Assembly: GCA_937898415.1 (NCBI GenBank)
Contig: CALDLA010000085.1
Coordinates: 1 to 23,183 of the forward strand
Source: an uncultured Prevotellaceae bacterium
GTDB taxonomy: Bacteria > Bacteroidota > Bacteroidia > Bacteroidales > Bacteroidaceae
DNA length: 23,183 bases
Direction: 5' to 3'
In this document: one piece after another, positions 8,635-16,801 of the stretch
Numbering within the stretch: position 1 is the first letter of the stretch
Layout: every line of letters begins with the position of its first letter
The notes under the pieces: generated by a model
The model's input: the letters and a program-made list of their open reading frames with translations, nothing else
What the model was told of the DNA's origin: nothing
Database searches by the model: none
Made by a program: the position numbers and the translations under genes

Positions 8635-11600
8635 ACATATATTACGTAAACAGAAATTCCAATCTAAAGGGGCCTTTTGATATTATCGACTCCAATCGCC
8701 AGCACATTATTAAGGTTGGCGACATCTGTTTGCGTGATACCAGTGACGGCATCGCTTTTTATGTCGTGTATAATTCAAGCAATTCTTGGAACTCCTGTAA
8801 GGTAGTAGGATTCGGAAATAATGACACTCTGTCGGATATAGGAAACACTTTATTGTTTTCATTCGATGGCCTGAGTAGGCGCAAGGGAAATATTGCGTTA
8901 ATAAAGCAGGTCAGGATGTGCTTTAGAGAAAAAGTAATCGATGATTTCTTTTGTAATGCCTTAGATATTCTTGAATACAAGAGGGATTTCTGGGAAGGTT
9001 CATTATTTCCGCAGTTCTTTGCTTCGACTCAGGAGCTTGTTGATCGTGATGAACAGAAAAAGTCGGATTTAAGCAACGACACGAATTACTATCCGTCGAT
9101 TTTTGCAAAATATCTCAGTGAAGAGCTGCTGGAACTGTTGATAAACAGCCTTAATGATGGCAATGAATTGAAGGAGGCATACCAGATTCTTCGCACGAAA
9201 CATCCTGAATTATTCAGGAAGGCTTTAATGAAGTTCCTCACAGAAAATCCCAGTGGTACTATCTTTGATAAGCCTGCTGATGCTTATGTGCCAACTGAGA
9301 TCGTGAAAGAAGTAGAGGTTCCAAAAGCGACCTCTCGAAATGATAGGCCATTGGTAATCATTGAAAGCACAGATAACGAGACATTTGAGACCAATGAACG
9401 AATAGATAAATTTTTATCAGAAGTTGCCCGTGAGGAACTAATATCTATCGATGAAGAAGTTGAACTAGCCCAAAAAATCAGAAAGGGAGAAAGGAATGCT
9501 CTAAATAAATTAGTGAGGGCAAATATGCGGGTTGCTATAGGAATAGCAAAACAACACCTCCATAATGGCTTAGAATTTGAAGATTTGATGCAAGAAGGAT
9601 TCTTGGGCCTTATTAAAGCTGCCGAACGTTTTGATGAAACACGTGGTTTCGCATTCGTCAATTATGCTCCATGGTGGATAAGGAGAAGTTTATCTGACGC
9701 AATAGTTAGAAATTCTTCTTTAATACAGTTTCCTATGAATGTGAGAATCCTTCATAGAAAGATATGGGATTTCAAAGTAATATATGAACACCAAAATGGA
9801 TTCTTCCCCCCAGTAACCGAGATTGAAATTGCTGGTGAAGATGATCTTGATCGAATTTCTTTTCTTAACAGCCTTCCCAATAATCTAAGTAACACATGCA
9901 TTCCATGTGAAGATTACGATGTTTATGAAGACGTTCATAACGACATTTGGGAGTACGAGAACAATGAATATAACAAATATTATGTCAGTAGTCTGCTTGC
10001 TCGTCTTTCTAAAAGGGAAAGAAATATTCTATTAAGATCATTTGGCATAGGGGTAAGAGAAGAAACTTTGGAGCTGATTGGGGAATCTCATGGCTTAACT
10101 CGCGAAAGGGTAAGACAGATTAGAGAAAAGGCCATAAGCAAACTTCGAGAACTGATTTTCGAAGCATCGGAGGCAGAGCAACAAGTAGATAACCAGAGTA
10201 CACAAGAAGATAGTACAGTTCAAACTACGCACGCAAAGAATATAAAAGAGACACAAACTCTTAAAGAAGTTAGAATGGCTTTTATGCAAGTCAAAATTGA
10301 CCAACTCGCAGAAGAAAATAGTAAAAAGTCTGCTGAATATGGAAATGTGATATTGGCATCGTCAAGAAAAGATGTAGATATGGATACTTGCAACTACTCT
10401 GTGGTTAATTATGACGGCAAGTGTAACATCTATGATCATAACAAGAGACTTGCATATTCCTCAACAGGCAATATTAAGGAAATAAACAAATCATATTACA
10501 GGGTGAATCTTACTTATTCCTTCTTCTCTGTTGGGCTTATTCAGAGTAACCATGAAGGAAAGTTCTTTAACGGTGCAAATATCCTGTTGGCAAATCGGCA
10601 ATCGATGTTGTACCATAAGCTTAATTGCAAAGGCTTCATAGACTTGATAGAGGATATTGAAGTCGATGGAAGAAGGCGAGTGAAGGTAGATGGATGTTGG
10701 TATGATGAACGTGGCAATGAGATATTCACAAAATATAATTTGGATTTCAACATCCTCGAACATAATGATGCGACTAAAGGGCTTGTTGAAGAAAACAACA
10801 CTATTGAATATGAAATTCCAAACGAGATTGACGATTTTGGCGTTGAACATGTTTTCGTTGACACTTCCGATGCTCTTCCATATAAGGATGTGGAAGTAGA
10901 GATTGAGCAATCCAATGAAGACAAAGTAGAAGAAGAGAAAACAACCTCTATCTGGACTTTTGCAGAAAACATACGAATAGCAAAGAGAAGTAAACAATTC
11001 TTGAACTGTAAATGCAGTGTTGGCCTTTCTAAGACAGGATATTATCTGATTGTAAACCATCGATATATTAAGCTGGGGGATTATCCAAATGGTTACGAAT
11101 GTAATGTGGGGAACATTTGGATAAAGAGACCTATTGATGATAATGGCTTTCGGATGGTGCATGAGAATGGAAGGAATAGTTATTTAATTGGGTATGCCAA
11201 AGAGAAGGGGAGAAATGTAGTGTTCACAAATCCAGCTAATGATGTTTACTCCGTAAGTTTCGATGGCAGAATTACCTCGGGTATCAAGAATAAAAAAACT
11301 ATTTCGTTAAATGAAATCGATAATGATAAATTACGTCATGCTTTTGACAAGAAGGCTACAAGCTACAAATATTTCTGGTTTTTGGCCATTTTGAAGATTT
11401 ATAACGAGACTAGAATGGACTCGATCTTGTTTAAGGACATTTTGATTGAAATGGTTTCGATAGCCTGGAGGTACGTCTTTGTTGTAGAATGTCAATTCCC
11501 ATCACAAGATCAATTACCCATCTATCTGAGAGCCATTCAAGCGAAAACCTATTTGGACAGATCTGCGAAAGAGAAGAAAGTGGAGGAAACGGTAAGGGAA

Positions 11601-11864
11601 TCTTTTTACGAATGGAAATGGAACACGCTATTGATGCCGTTATTAAATAATGTTCCTTATAGATTCCTTTCTCCTTGGATCCCATTTACGAACAACGATG
11701 ACGTGAAATCGAAATCAAGAAATATGGAGATAGGATGCCCATATAGTCTACAGAATGATCATATCACTATCAATCCCATATGGGGTGACTATTTTGTTGA
11801 GAATTACGATAAAATAATACTATTCGTTGAGAAAGAGTTGAGATCCTATCTTAAGTGCGAATAA
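8631..11864 (+). CDS. Large multidomain protein with embedded primary-type sigma-70 factor
   Basis: A 1077-aa protein in three parts. Residues 1-250 are an unrecognised N-terminal domain; its start, MNIYYVNRNS followed by GPFD, faintly resembles a GYF_2-type module. Residues ~255-510 are a sigma-70 factor: a region 1.2-like segment (DKFLSEVAREEL), region 2 with GLIKAAERFDETRGF (326-340) and YAPWWIRRSL (345-354), a diverged region 3, and region 4 with LSKRERNILLRSFGIG and the helix-turn-helix LTRERVRQI (489-497). It resembles the ~290-aa primary sigma of Bacteroidota more than ECF sigmas. Residues 511-1077 are unrecognised, with an acidic linker around 725-775. The ATG overlaps the helicase stop by 4 bp. 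It may redirect or sense host RNA polymerase, but that is inference. A weak AT-rich hairpin (11864-11880) follows. Confidence 0.9.
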   Translation: MNIYYVNRNSNLKGPFDIIDSNRQHIIKVGDICLRDTSDGIAFYVVYNSSNSWNSCKVVGFGNNDTLSDIGNTLLFSFDGLSRRKGNIALIKQVRMCFREKVIDDFFCNALDILEYKRDFWEGSLFPQFFASTQELVDRDEQKKSDLSNDTNYYPSIFAKYLSEELLELLINSLNDGNELKEAYQILRTKHPELFRKALMKFLTENPSGTIFDKPADAYVPTEIVKEVEVPKATSRNDRPLVIIESTDNETFETNERIDKFLSEVAREELISIDEEVELAQKIRKGERNALNKLVRANMRVAIGIAKQHLHNGLEFEDLMQEGFLGLIKAAERFDETRGFAFVNYAPWWIRRSLSDAIVRNSSLIQFPMNVRILHRKIWDFKVIYEHQNGFFPPVTEIEIAGEDDLDRISFLNSLPNNLSNTCIPCEDYDVYEDVHNDIWEYENNEYNKYYVSSLLARLSKRERNILLRSFGIGVREETLELIGESHGLTRERVRQIREKAISKLRELIFEASEAEQQVDNQSTQEDSTVQTTHAKNIKETQTLKEVRMAFMQVKIDQLAEENSKKSAEYGNVILASSRKDVDMDTCNYSVVNYDGKCNIYDHNKRLAYSSTGNIKEINKSYYRVNLTYSFFSVGLIQSNHEGKFFNGANILLANRQSMLYHKLNCKGFIDLIEDIEVDGRRRVKVDGCWYDERGNEIFTKYNLDFNILEHNDATKGLVEENNTIEYEIPNEIDDFGVEHVFVDTSDALPYKDVEVEIEQSNEDKVEEEKTTSIWTFAENIRIAKRSKQFLNCKCSVGLSKTGYYLIVNHRYIKLGDYPNGYECNVGNIWIKRPIDDNGFRMVHENGRNSYLIGYAKEKGRNVVFTNPANDVYSVSFDGRITSGIKNKKTISLNEIDNDKLRHAFDKKATSYKYFWFLAILKIYNETRMDSILFKDILIEMVSIAWRYVFVVECQFPSQDQLPIYLRAIQAKTYLDRSAKEKKVEETVRESFYEWKWNTLLMPLLNNVPYRFLSPWIPFTNNDDVKSKSRNMEIGCPYSLQNDHITINPIWGDYFVENYDKIILFVEKELRSYLKCE

Positions 11865-11880
11865 AAACAGACAGTGTTTT
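11864..11880 (+). terminator. Weak hairpin after the defence operon
   Basis: A 6-bp AT-rich inverted repeat (AAAACA / TGTTTT, 5-base loop) starts at the last base of the sigma-fusion stop codon. The stem is weak and the T run forms part of it. It may be the 3' end signal of the operon; no better terminator is visible before the next promoter. Confidence 0.3.
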
Positions 11881-11951
11881 ACCCAAAGAATGGTTATGAG
11901 GATTTATATGATGATAACACATATGAATGAGTGTAATACTAATAGGATTTG

Positions 11952-11982
11952 TTTGGAAAGAAAAATTAATTGATTAATTTTG
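11952..11982 (+). promoter_or_regulatory. Bacteroidales promoter for the AlbA_2/SEC-C unit
   Basis: TTTG at 11952-11955, a 19-bp spacer, and TAATTTTG at 11975-11982 fit the Bacteroides -33/-7 consensus (TTTG ... TAnnTTTG). The -7 box ends 21 bp before the ATG at 12004, predicting a short leader of about 15 nt. The same -7 box plus the next five bases (TAATTTTGCAACC) recurs in front of the right-hand integrase. Confidence 0.8.
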
Positions 11983-12003
11983 CAACCGATATAAAAATTT
12001 GTT

Positions 12004-13536
12004 ATGATAACGAAAGAAGAAATGCAAGAACTGCTGCATAGCACAGAGACTTTCCGCGTGGAGCGTACCACATCGACGGGCGATATGGATAAGTTTCAGG
12101 AAGCGATATGTGCTTTCAGCAATGATTTGCCCAATTCAAGGAAAAATGGCTACCTGATATTGGGAGCCTACGACAACGGCACTTTGTCGGGGCTAAAAGT
12201 TACGGATGCATTGTTGAAGAAGATTGCTGCCATTCGCTCTGACGGTAACATTCTGCCAATACCAGTAATGAGTGTGGAACGCTTTGAGTTCCCTGATGGG
12301 GATCTGCTTGTGGCCGAGGTGACACCATCGATGCTGCCTCCAGTTCGCTACCGAGGGCGCACTTTCATACGTATTGGCCCCAGACGAGACATCGCCACTG
12401 AAGCCGAAGAGCGTATCTTGGCAGAACGGAGGACATCGTATATGGCAACTTTTGATGCCATGCCATGCTTGGCTGCAAATATGGCCGACGTTGATGCCAA
12501 TTTGATGCACAAGTATTTGGAGGACGTAATGGGTAAGGGTCTATTGGAGTCTGATGAACGTTCTATTGAAGAACAACTGTCAGCTGTTGGTATGTTCGAC
12601 ACTGAACACAACTGTCCTACCAATGCGGCCATAGTGCTGTTTGGTCGCAAACCTCGGCGTTTCCTGCCTGGTCTATATGTGCAATATGTACGGTTTAAGG
12701 GCGAGGATGTAACCAGTGAAGTGGAAAACGAGATACAATTGGATGGTAATTACTGTGAATTGCTACCACGCTTGGAATCGCTATTAGAACTTTCTGTTAT
12801 CAAGAAAAAGCCAGTTTTCGTTTCGCTGCTACGCGAGGAGATGGTCAGTAACTACCCCTACAAGGCCATACGTGAGCTGGTGTTGAATGCTTGTATGCAC
12901 CGCGACCTGCAAAGCAATATGCCCCTGCGTCTGTATGAGTTTTCTAACCACCTTGAAATCACCAATGCTGGTGGTCTTTATGGCAACGCAAGGCCTGAAA
13001 ACTTCCCCACTATTAACGACTATCGCAATCCGCTCATAGCAAGTGCAATGAAAACAATGGGCTATGTGAATATGTTTAACCGTGGTGTCGGTCAGGTGCA
13101 GACGGATCTGAAGGGCAATGGGAATCCACCAGCAGAGTTCGTAGTGAACCTGATAACGGCTTTCAGGGTGAATGTTGGTGAGGTTGCAAGTAATACCGCA
13201 AAGGTTGCAACCTCAGATAAAAAGATTGCAAGTTCGAGCCCAAAGGTTGCAACCTCAGAACGAAAGGTTGTAAGTCAAAATGAAGATGTTGCAACCCACA
13301 CAAGTATCACTCCTCTAAAGAAAAAAATGTCAGCAGAGGAAATGGCAATCTATATTCTGGAATACTGCTCAACATGGCGGTCTGTTGACGAAATTGCCAA
13401 ATTTGCCGATAGGGATAAGGACTATATAAGGAATAAAGTTTTGCCAAAATTGACAGAAAAGTTGGAAAAGGAGTTTCCTGATGTACCAAATCACCCTAAA
13501 CAGAAATATCGGACGAAGAAAAGAAAGGAGATGTAA
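12004..13536 (+). CDS. AlbA_2/Schlafen-like putative transcriptional regulator with HATPase_c_4 domain
   Basis: A 510-aa protein of the family annotated as putative transcriptional regulators related to the RecG C-terminus. Residues ~5-140 are an AlbA_2 (Schlafen-type) domain, including NGYLILGAYDNG and the VRYRGRTFIRIGPR strand. Residues ~275-390 match the HATPase_c_4 segment, with YPYKAIRELVLNACMHRD, EITNAGGLYG and NRGVGQVQTDL. A low-complexity linker of six 7-residue repeats (residues 393-434) follows, then a winged-helix-like end (ILEYCSTWRSVDEIAKFADR) and a basic tail. Members occur in defence islands and as stand-alone regulators; some act in phage resistance, most are untested. It has its own promoter, and its TAA overlaps the next ATG by one base. 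GC content is visibly higher than in the operon to the left. Confidence 0.85.
   Translation: MITKEEMQELLHSTETFRVERTTSTGDMDKFQEAICAFSNDLPNSRKNGYLILGAYDNGTLSGLKVTDALLKKIAAIRSDGNILPIPVMSVERFEFPDGDLLVAEVTPSMLPPVRYRGRTFIRIGPRRDIATEAEERILAERRTSYMATFDAMPCLAANMADVDANLMHKYLEDVMGKGLLESDERSIEEQLSAVGMFDTEHNCPTNAAIVLFGRKPRRFLPGLYVQYVRFKGEDVTSEVENEIQLDGNYCELLPRLESLLELSVIKKKPVFVSLLREEMVSNYPYKAIRELVLNACMHRDLQSNMPLRLYEFSNHLEITNAGGLYGNARPENFPTINDYRNPLIASAMKTMGYVNMFNRGVGQVQTDLKGNGNPPAEFVVNLITAFRVNVGEVASNTAKVATSDKKIASSSPKVATSERKVVSQNEDVATHTSITPLKKKMSAEEMAIYILEYCSTWRSVDEIAKFADRDKDYIRNKVLPKLTEKLEKEFPDVPNHPKQKYRTKKRKEM
13180..13305 (+). repeat. Six tandem 21-bp repeats inside the AlbA_2 gene
   Basis: The core GGTTGCAA or a one-to-two-base variant starts at 13182, 13203, 13224, 13245, 13266 and 13287, a strict 21-bp period. 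The encoded heptads are EVASNTA, KVATSDK, KIASSSP, KVATSER, KVVSQNE and DVATHTS. Units 2 and 4 contain the perfect 10-bp palindrome GGTTGCAACC. The array forms the linker between the ATPase-like domain and the C-terminal winged helix. Confidence 0.95.
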
Positions 13537-14795
13537 TGAAGAAAAACGAGACACTTGAAGGGCTAATGCTCCGATACGACTTCAATGAAGCAGACTTGTT
13601 GGAGAATGCGGAATTGATGGGCTTCAATGCAGGTCATGAATGGGACAAACTGAAAAAGTATCAAATCAGAAAGCAGCTGGCAGCTGAAGTGCTGAGTCAT
13701 CCGAGGAAGGTGTTGAGTCGTTTGCCTATAGAAGACTTGCAACTGTTACAGATTCTGAAAGACGCAGAGCCTGGCATAGGAATGAAAGCCTATCACACTT
13801 CGCAGGTGATGACGATGGCAATGCTTGGACTGGCCGACCAGTCTGAGATTGATGACGGCGACATGGAGATGATCAGCATTACTGAAGATTTCCGACAGGC
13901 CATTCGCCCGCATGTTGATGATGTGCTGGACGATTTCGAGGTCAAGTTTCGGCTTTATGTAGAGCAGATTGTCTTCGGAGCACTGAACATCTATGGCGTG
14001 TTGACGGTGAGTGAGATAAAGACTATCCTGAAAGATTGCATGGAGTTAGAGGATGACGGCACGGGCGTATTCGAGCATATTTTCCCTCAGTCCACTGCAA
14101 TACAGATGCAGTACTCGGAAGACTACTCAGGAGACGATGAGGACTTCCTGACCTCGCCCTTTGTTGATGACTTCGAGTATATACAGAAGGAACGGGAAAT
14201 GCGCAAAGAGACTGCCACACTGAAACACTTCGACAGCAATAAGATCAAAGAGGCTGGCCACATGCCCGTTCCCACAATACCAAATCCTATAAGCGAGAGG
14301 CTGCTGAAGACATTGCAGAGTAAGTTGGGATTCACCGAGCAACAGGCATTTTACTGGGAATTCATGTTATGGCGACTGGTACAGGACGAGGATGCCAAGA
14401 TGCCAGGCATATTCCAGATGCTGATGGATGCCGGTACCAAAAGTAACAAACTGAAGGACATCAATGATGCCAACGCCACCTTGCAAGTGGTTATGGAATT
14501 CCTGAACCATTCGCCACGGTGGATATTCCGTGGCCGTTGTCCAGATGATTTGCGGAAGTCTGCTCCACCCATGACATCTGCACCACAAATTACTCTGGGG
14601 CCCAACATGCAGCGCGTGGGCTATAAGCGAGAGGACATCCAACGGCAAATGGATGACCTTTGGAACCAAAAGGCAGTGCATGACAGTTTTGACACCTTTA
14701 TACCTTATATTGCACCACCAAAGGTAGGACGTAATGATCCATGCCCCTGTGGCAGCGGAAAGAAATATAAAAACTGTTGCGGAAAAGGGAACTAA
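13536..14795 (+). CDS. SEC-C zinc-motif protein
   Basis: A 419-aa protein ending in a textbook SEC-C motif: GRNDPCPCGSGKKYKNCC in the last ~22 residues, with the C-x-C...CC ligand pattern that binds zinc. The rest is helical and acidic, with no domain I recognise. SEC-C motifs are found at the end of SecA, and also on many unrelated proteins, including defence-associated ones, as a small interaction or nucleic-acid-binding module. There is no sign of SecA ATPase here. The ATG shares one base with the stop of the AlbA_2 gene, so the two are co-translated and probably work together. Its end faces the mob operon across a shared hairpin. Function is unknown; coding status is certain. Confidence 0.85.
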   Translation: MKKNETLEGLMLRYDFNEADLLENAELMGFNAGHEWDKLKKYQIRKQLAAEVLSHPRKVLSRLPIEDLQLLQILKDAEPGIGMKAYHTSQVMTMAMLGLADQSEIDDGDMEMISITEDFRQAIRPHVDDVLDDFEVKFRLYVEQIVFGALNIYGVLTVSEIKTILKDCMELEDDGTGVFEHIFPQSTAIQMQYSEDYSGDDEDFLTSPFVDDFEYIQKEREMRKETATLKHFDSNKIKEAGHMPVPTIPNPISERLLKTLQSKLGFTEQQAFYWEFMLWRLVQDEDAKMPGIFQMLMDAGTKSNKLKDINDANATLQVVMEFLNHSPRWIFRGRCPDDLRKSAPPMTSAPQITLGPNMQRVGYKREDIQRQMDDLWNQKAVHDSFDTFIPYIAPPKVGRNDPCPCGSGKKYKNCCGKGN

Positions 14796-14812
14796 CCTCA
14801 TTTACCTAAAAT

Positions 14813-14841
14813 CCCCAGTTCGTAGTTGCAACGGACTGGGG
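14813..14841. terminator. Bidirectional hairpin between convergent genes
   Basis: CCCCAGTTCG and CGGACTGGGG pair as a 10-bp stem with one G-T wobble around a 9-base loop. The plus-strand exit is TTTAGATTAC and the minus-strand exit is ATTTTAGGT, both moderately T-rich. It lies between two gene ends (14795 and 14854) that converge, fitting a shared terminator. Confidence 0.65.
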
Positions 14842-14853
14842 TTTAGATTACAT

Positions 14854-15489
14854 TTAGTAGACTCTGAACTGTAGATTGCCAGCAATCAGCAAGGCTATCG
14901 TCATGAATGTGACAAACAAGCAGAATCCGAAGATGCCAAGAAGCCAAGCAAACACTTTGGACGTACACCAGAATCCGCTATGCGACAGGATTCTGGTCAG
15001 ATCTTCATTGAAATAGGCGAGCTGCTTCTGTGTTTCTGTGGCAAAGTTGCCTGCGGTTTCTTTCTCCCTATCCAGGAAATCATCAATCCTGAAGCGTAGT
15101 TCCTCAGACAACTCCTTACGGAAATCCAACAAGAGCTTGTAATGATCATCAAAGATTGTGCCCACCTCTTTCATGGATTCCTCGGAGATATTGCTTGTAA
15201 TCCCTATCCGAGTCACGTCATCTACAAACTGCTTCGATTCCTTGATGATGTTCTCGTACTTGTTCAAGACATTACCGAAATCTTCGTTCGCTTTTTTGAA
15301 GCGGTGATTGCCCTCATCTATCAGACTGACGGCATTCTTCATTACCAGCAGGTCTGCGGACAGCTCTTCAAGAAACTTGTCAAGGCTCGCTGTCTTGTCC
15401 TGCACATCTTTCTCCTTCTCGGCCTTCTGGTCGAGCTCATTCATTTTGGCCTCCAGATCGAGGCCGGATTTTACAAATCTATTCTTCAT
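14854..15489 (-). CDS. Coiled-coil protein with C-terminal membrane segment, mob-operon
   Basis: A 211-aa protein of unrecognised family. Residues ~10-165 are highly charged and heptad-like, predicting long coiled coils. Residues ~178-205 are one hydrophobic segment (AWLLGIFGFCLFVTFMTIAL...), giving a tail-anchored or single-pass protein. It begins 18 bp after the relaxase stop and closes the leftward mobilization operon. Membrane-anchored accessory proteins next to relaxases help link the relaxosome to the mating channel in some mobilizable plasmids (for example MobB), so a similar role is plausible here, by position only. Confidence 0.75.
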   Translation of the reverse strand: MKNRFVKSGLDLEAKMNELDQKAEKEKDVQDKTASLDKFLEELSADLLVMKNAVSLIDEGNHRFKKANEDFGNVLNKYENIIKESKQFVDDVTRIGITSNISEESMKEVGTIFDDHYKLLLDFRKELSEELRFRIDDFLDREKETAGNFATETQKQLAYFNEDLTRILSHSGFWCTSKVFAWLLGIFGFCLFVTFMTIALLIAGNLQFRVY

Positions 15490-15507
15490 TTTTTCAACTT
15501 TATATAT

Positions 15508-16788
15508 TTACCAGTGAATACCACGCGAACGACGTATGTGCATACCGAATGCCTTCTGAGCACAGCGGCGAGCCCATGCAATATCGTCCTCATCTTCCTT
15601 TCTTCCCCAGCCGGATTCGGGCGCATTTCCTCCACCACCACAAGACTCGGCAATCTCTGTAGCCGCATCTACATAATTGGCAAACAGCAGCAGAGCCGTA
15701 TGCTGGACGTCGGTGATGGTTGACCAGAGCACATCATCGGGCAGTGCCGTCTCTTTCATCAGTACATCGTCAGCCTTTTCAGGGATGTCAACAGCATAGT
15801 TCCTGCCGTTCCATTCTATGTCGTGGTGAACCATGACAGGCTGCAGCTTCACAGGCTCTGACATTGTTGGATGCAATGGCATCTGCTTGGGCGATGACTG
15901 TTGCTTCAGCTGCGTAACTTTGGCAGTAACAGATGCGGCAGGACGGGTAATAGTCTGCGCTTTCTTCGGCACCATAGTCAGAGCGTGAATGCTCTTGTCC
16001 TGATGCAGCTTCTCCCAGGTCGATTTCAGTCTCGATGGCGTGAGGCTTCGCTTGTGCCCCAACAGTGTGGACTTGTATGTGGAGTTACCCTTCTTGATGG
16101 AGTAACCGCGAACCTTCCCGATACTGTCACGTATGACGTTGACCCCATAGCCCTTTGCTTTCAGCTTCGCCTCGTAGGTGTTGAAGTCGAAAGAGTCCAT
16201 TTCCTTCAGTGCCTCGATACAGGCATTGGTTATCTCGTCGAGGTTCCACTCTCGCTTGGCCATCGACTGAACCCACCCACGCTGCTCATTGATTTTGTTC
16301 GCAGCCATCGTGGCCCGCTTGCCAATCATATACTCGTTGTTTACGTTGCCATCCATATCGATGCGGTTGGCATTGATATGGAGGTGGAGTATCTGGCTCT
16401 TGCTGTCGTGGTGAAGTGACACGACATACTGGCTGTTGGCAAGGTGAGTATGCGGGTCGTCTTCTTCCCTCTCCGGGCGTTTAAGACTAACGGCATCGAA
16501 CACGCGGATGAAGTCGTCTGCGAGTTTCTGCCAGTCTTCCATCGTCCACCCTTCCGTCTCTTCCTTGGCAGGGGACAATTCAATTCGTATCGAGGTGTTC
16601 TTGATGCGGCGATGTCCCTGCAATTTCTCCTTGAACTGAGCCTGATGGAGCATCATCCTCGACCAGATTGACGAGGTGGTGAGACCTTCAGGTAGGTGAC
16701 CAACCTTCACAATCTCAGCCAGCTCCTTGTCGGCTGAGTATCTGACGGCATTACTGCCGTGTGTGATATTGTCTGCTTTCGCTATCAT
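15508..16788 (-). CDS. Relaxase / mobilization nuclease
   Basis: A 426-aa relaxase of the Relaxase/Mobilization nuclease family (PF03432). The start MIAKADNITHGSNAVRYSAD has the conserved layout, with a probable catalytic tyrosine at Y17. The metal-binding histidine motif lies at ILHLHINANRID, with H135 and H137 and further histidines at 126-127. It should nick oriT, stay bound to the 5' end and lead the strand into a recipient, using the transfer machinery of a co-resident conjugative element. The last ~150 residues are not conserved and include a Gly/Glu/Asp-rich tail. The MobC-like gene lies 13 bp upstream and the coiled-coil protein 18 bp downstream. No conjugation channel genes or coupling protein are visible, so the element is mobilizable, not self-transmissible. 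Confidence 0.92.
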   Translation of the reverse strand: MIAKADNITHGSNAVRYSADKELAEIVKVGHLPEGLTTSSIWSRMMLHQAQFKEKLQGHRRIKNTSIRIELSPAKEETEGWTMEDWQKLADDFIRVFDAVSLKRPEREEDDPHTHLANSQYVVSLHHDSKSQILHLHINANRIDMDGNVNNEYMIGKRATMAANKINEQRGWVQSMAKREWNLDEITNACIEALKEMDSFDFNTYEAKLKAKGYGVNVIRDSIGKVRGYSIKKGNSTYKSTLLGHKRSLTPSRLKSTWEKLHQDKSIHALTMVPKKAQTITRPAASVTAKVTQLKQQSSPKQMPLHPTMSEPVKLQPVMVHHDIEWNGRNYAVDIPEKADDVLMKETALPDDVLWSTITDVQHTALLLFANYVDAATEIAESCGGGGNAPESGWGRKEDEDDIAWARRCAQKAFGMHIRRSRGIHW

Positions 16789-16801
16789 GGCTGTGTAAGT
16801 T

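Noticed and set aside
9284..9661. 125-codon minus-strand open frame under the sigma region
   Set aside because: Exactly antisense to the conserved sigma-70 motifs; no independent start signal or family resemblance.
10491..11162. 223-codon open frame on the minus strand inside the sigma-fusion gene
   Set aside because: Lies wholly antisense to a well-supported gene; composition is rich in Ile/Phe/Ser as expected from the reverse of AT-rich coding DNA, and no domain is seen.
8631..11864. Possibility that the sigma part is simply the host rpoD gene
   Set aside because: No stop or start separates the sigma segment from the flanking ~250 and ~565 residues in the same frame, region 3 is diverged, and the gene overlaps the helicase gene.
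13180..13305. CRISPR-like array
   Set aside because: Repeats are contiguous 21-bp coding units with no spacers, in frame inside a gene.
15142..15723. 193-codon plus-strand open frame across the coiled-coil and relaxase genes
   Set aside because: Spans two genes and their gap on the opposite strand; hydrophobic, no family features, no promoter.
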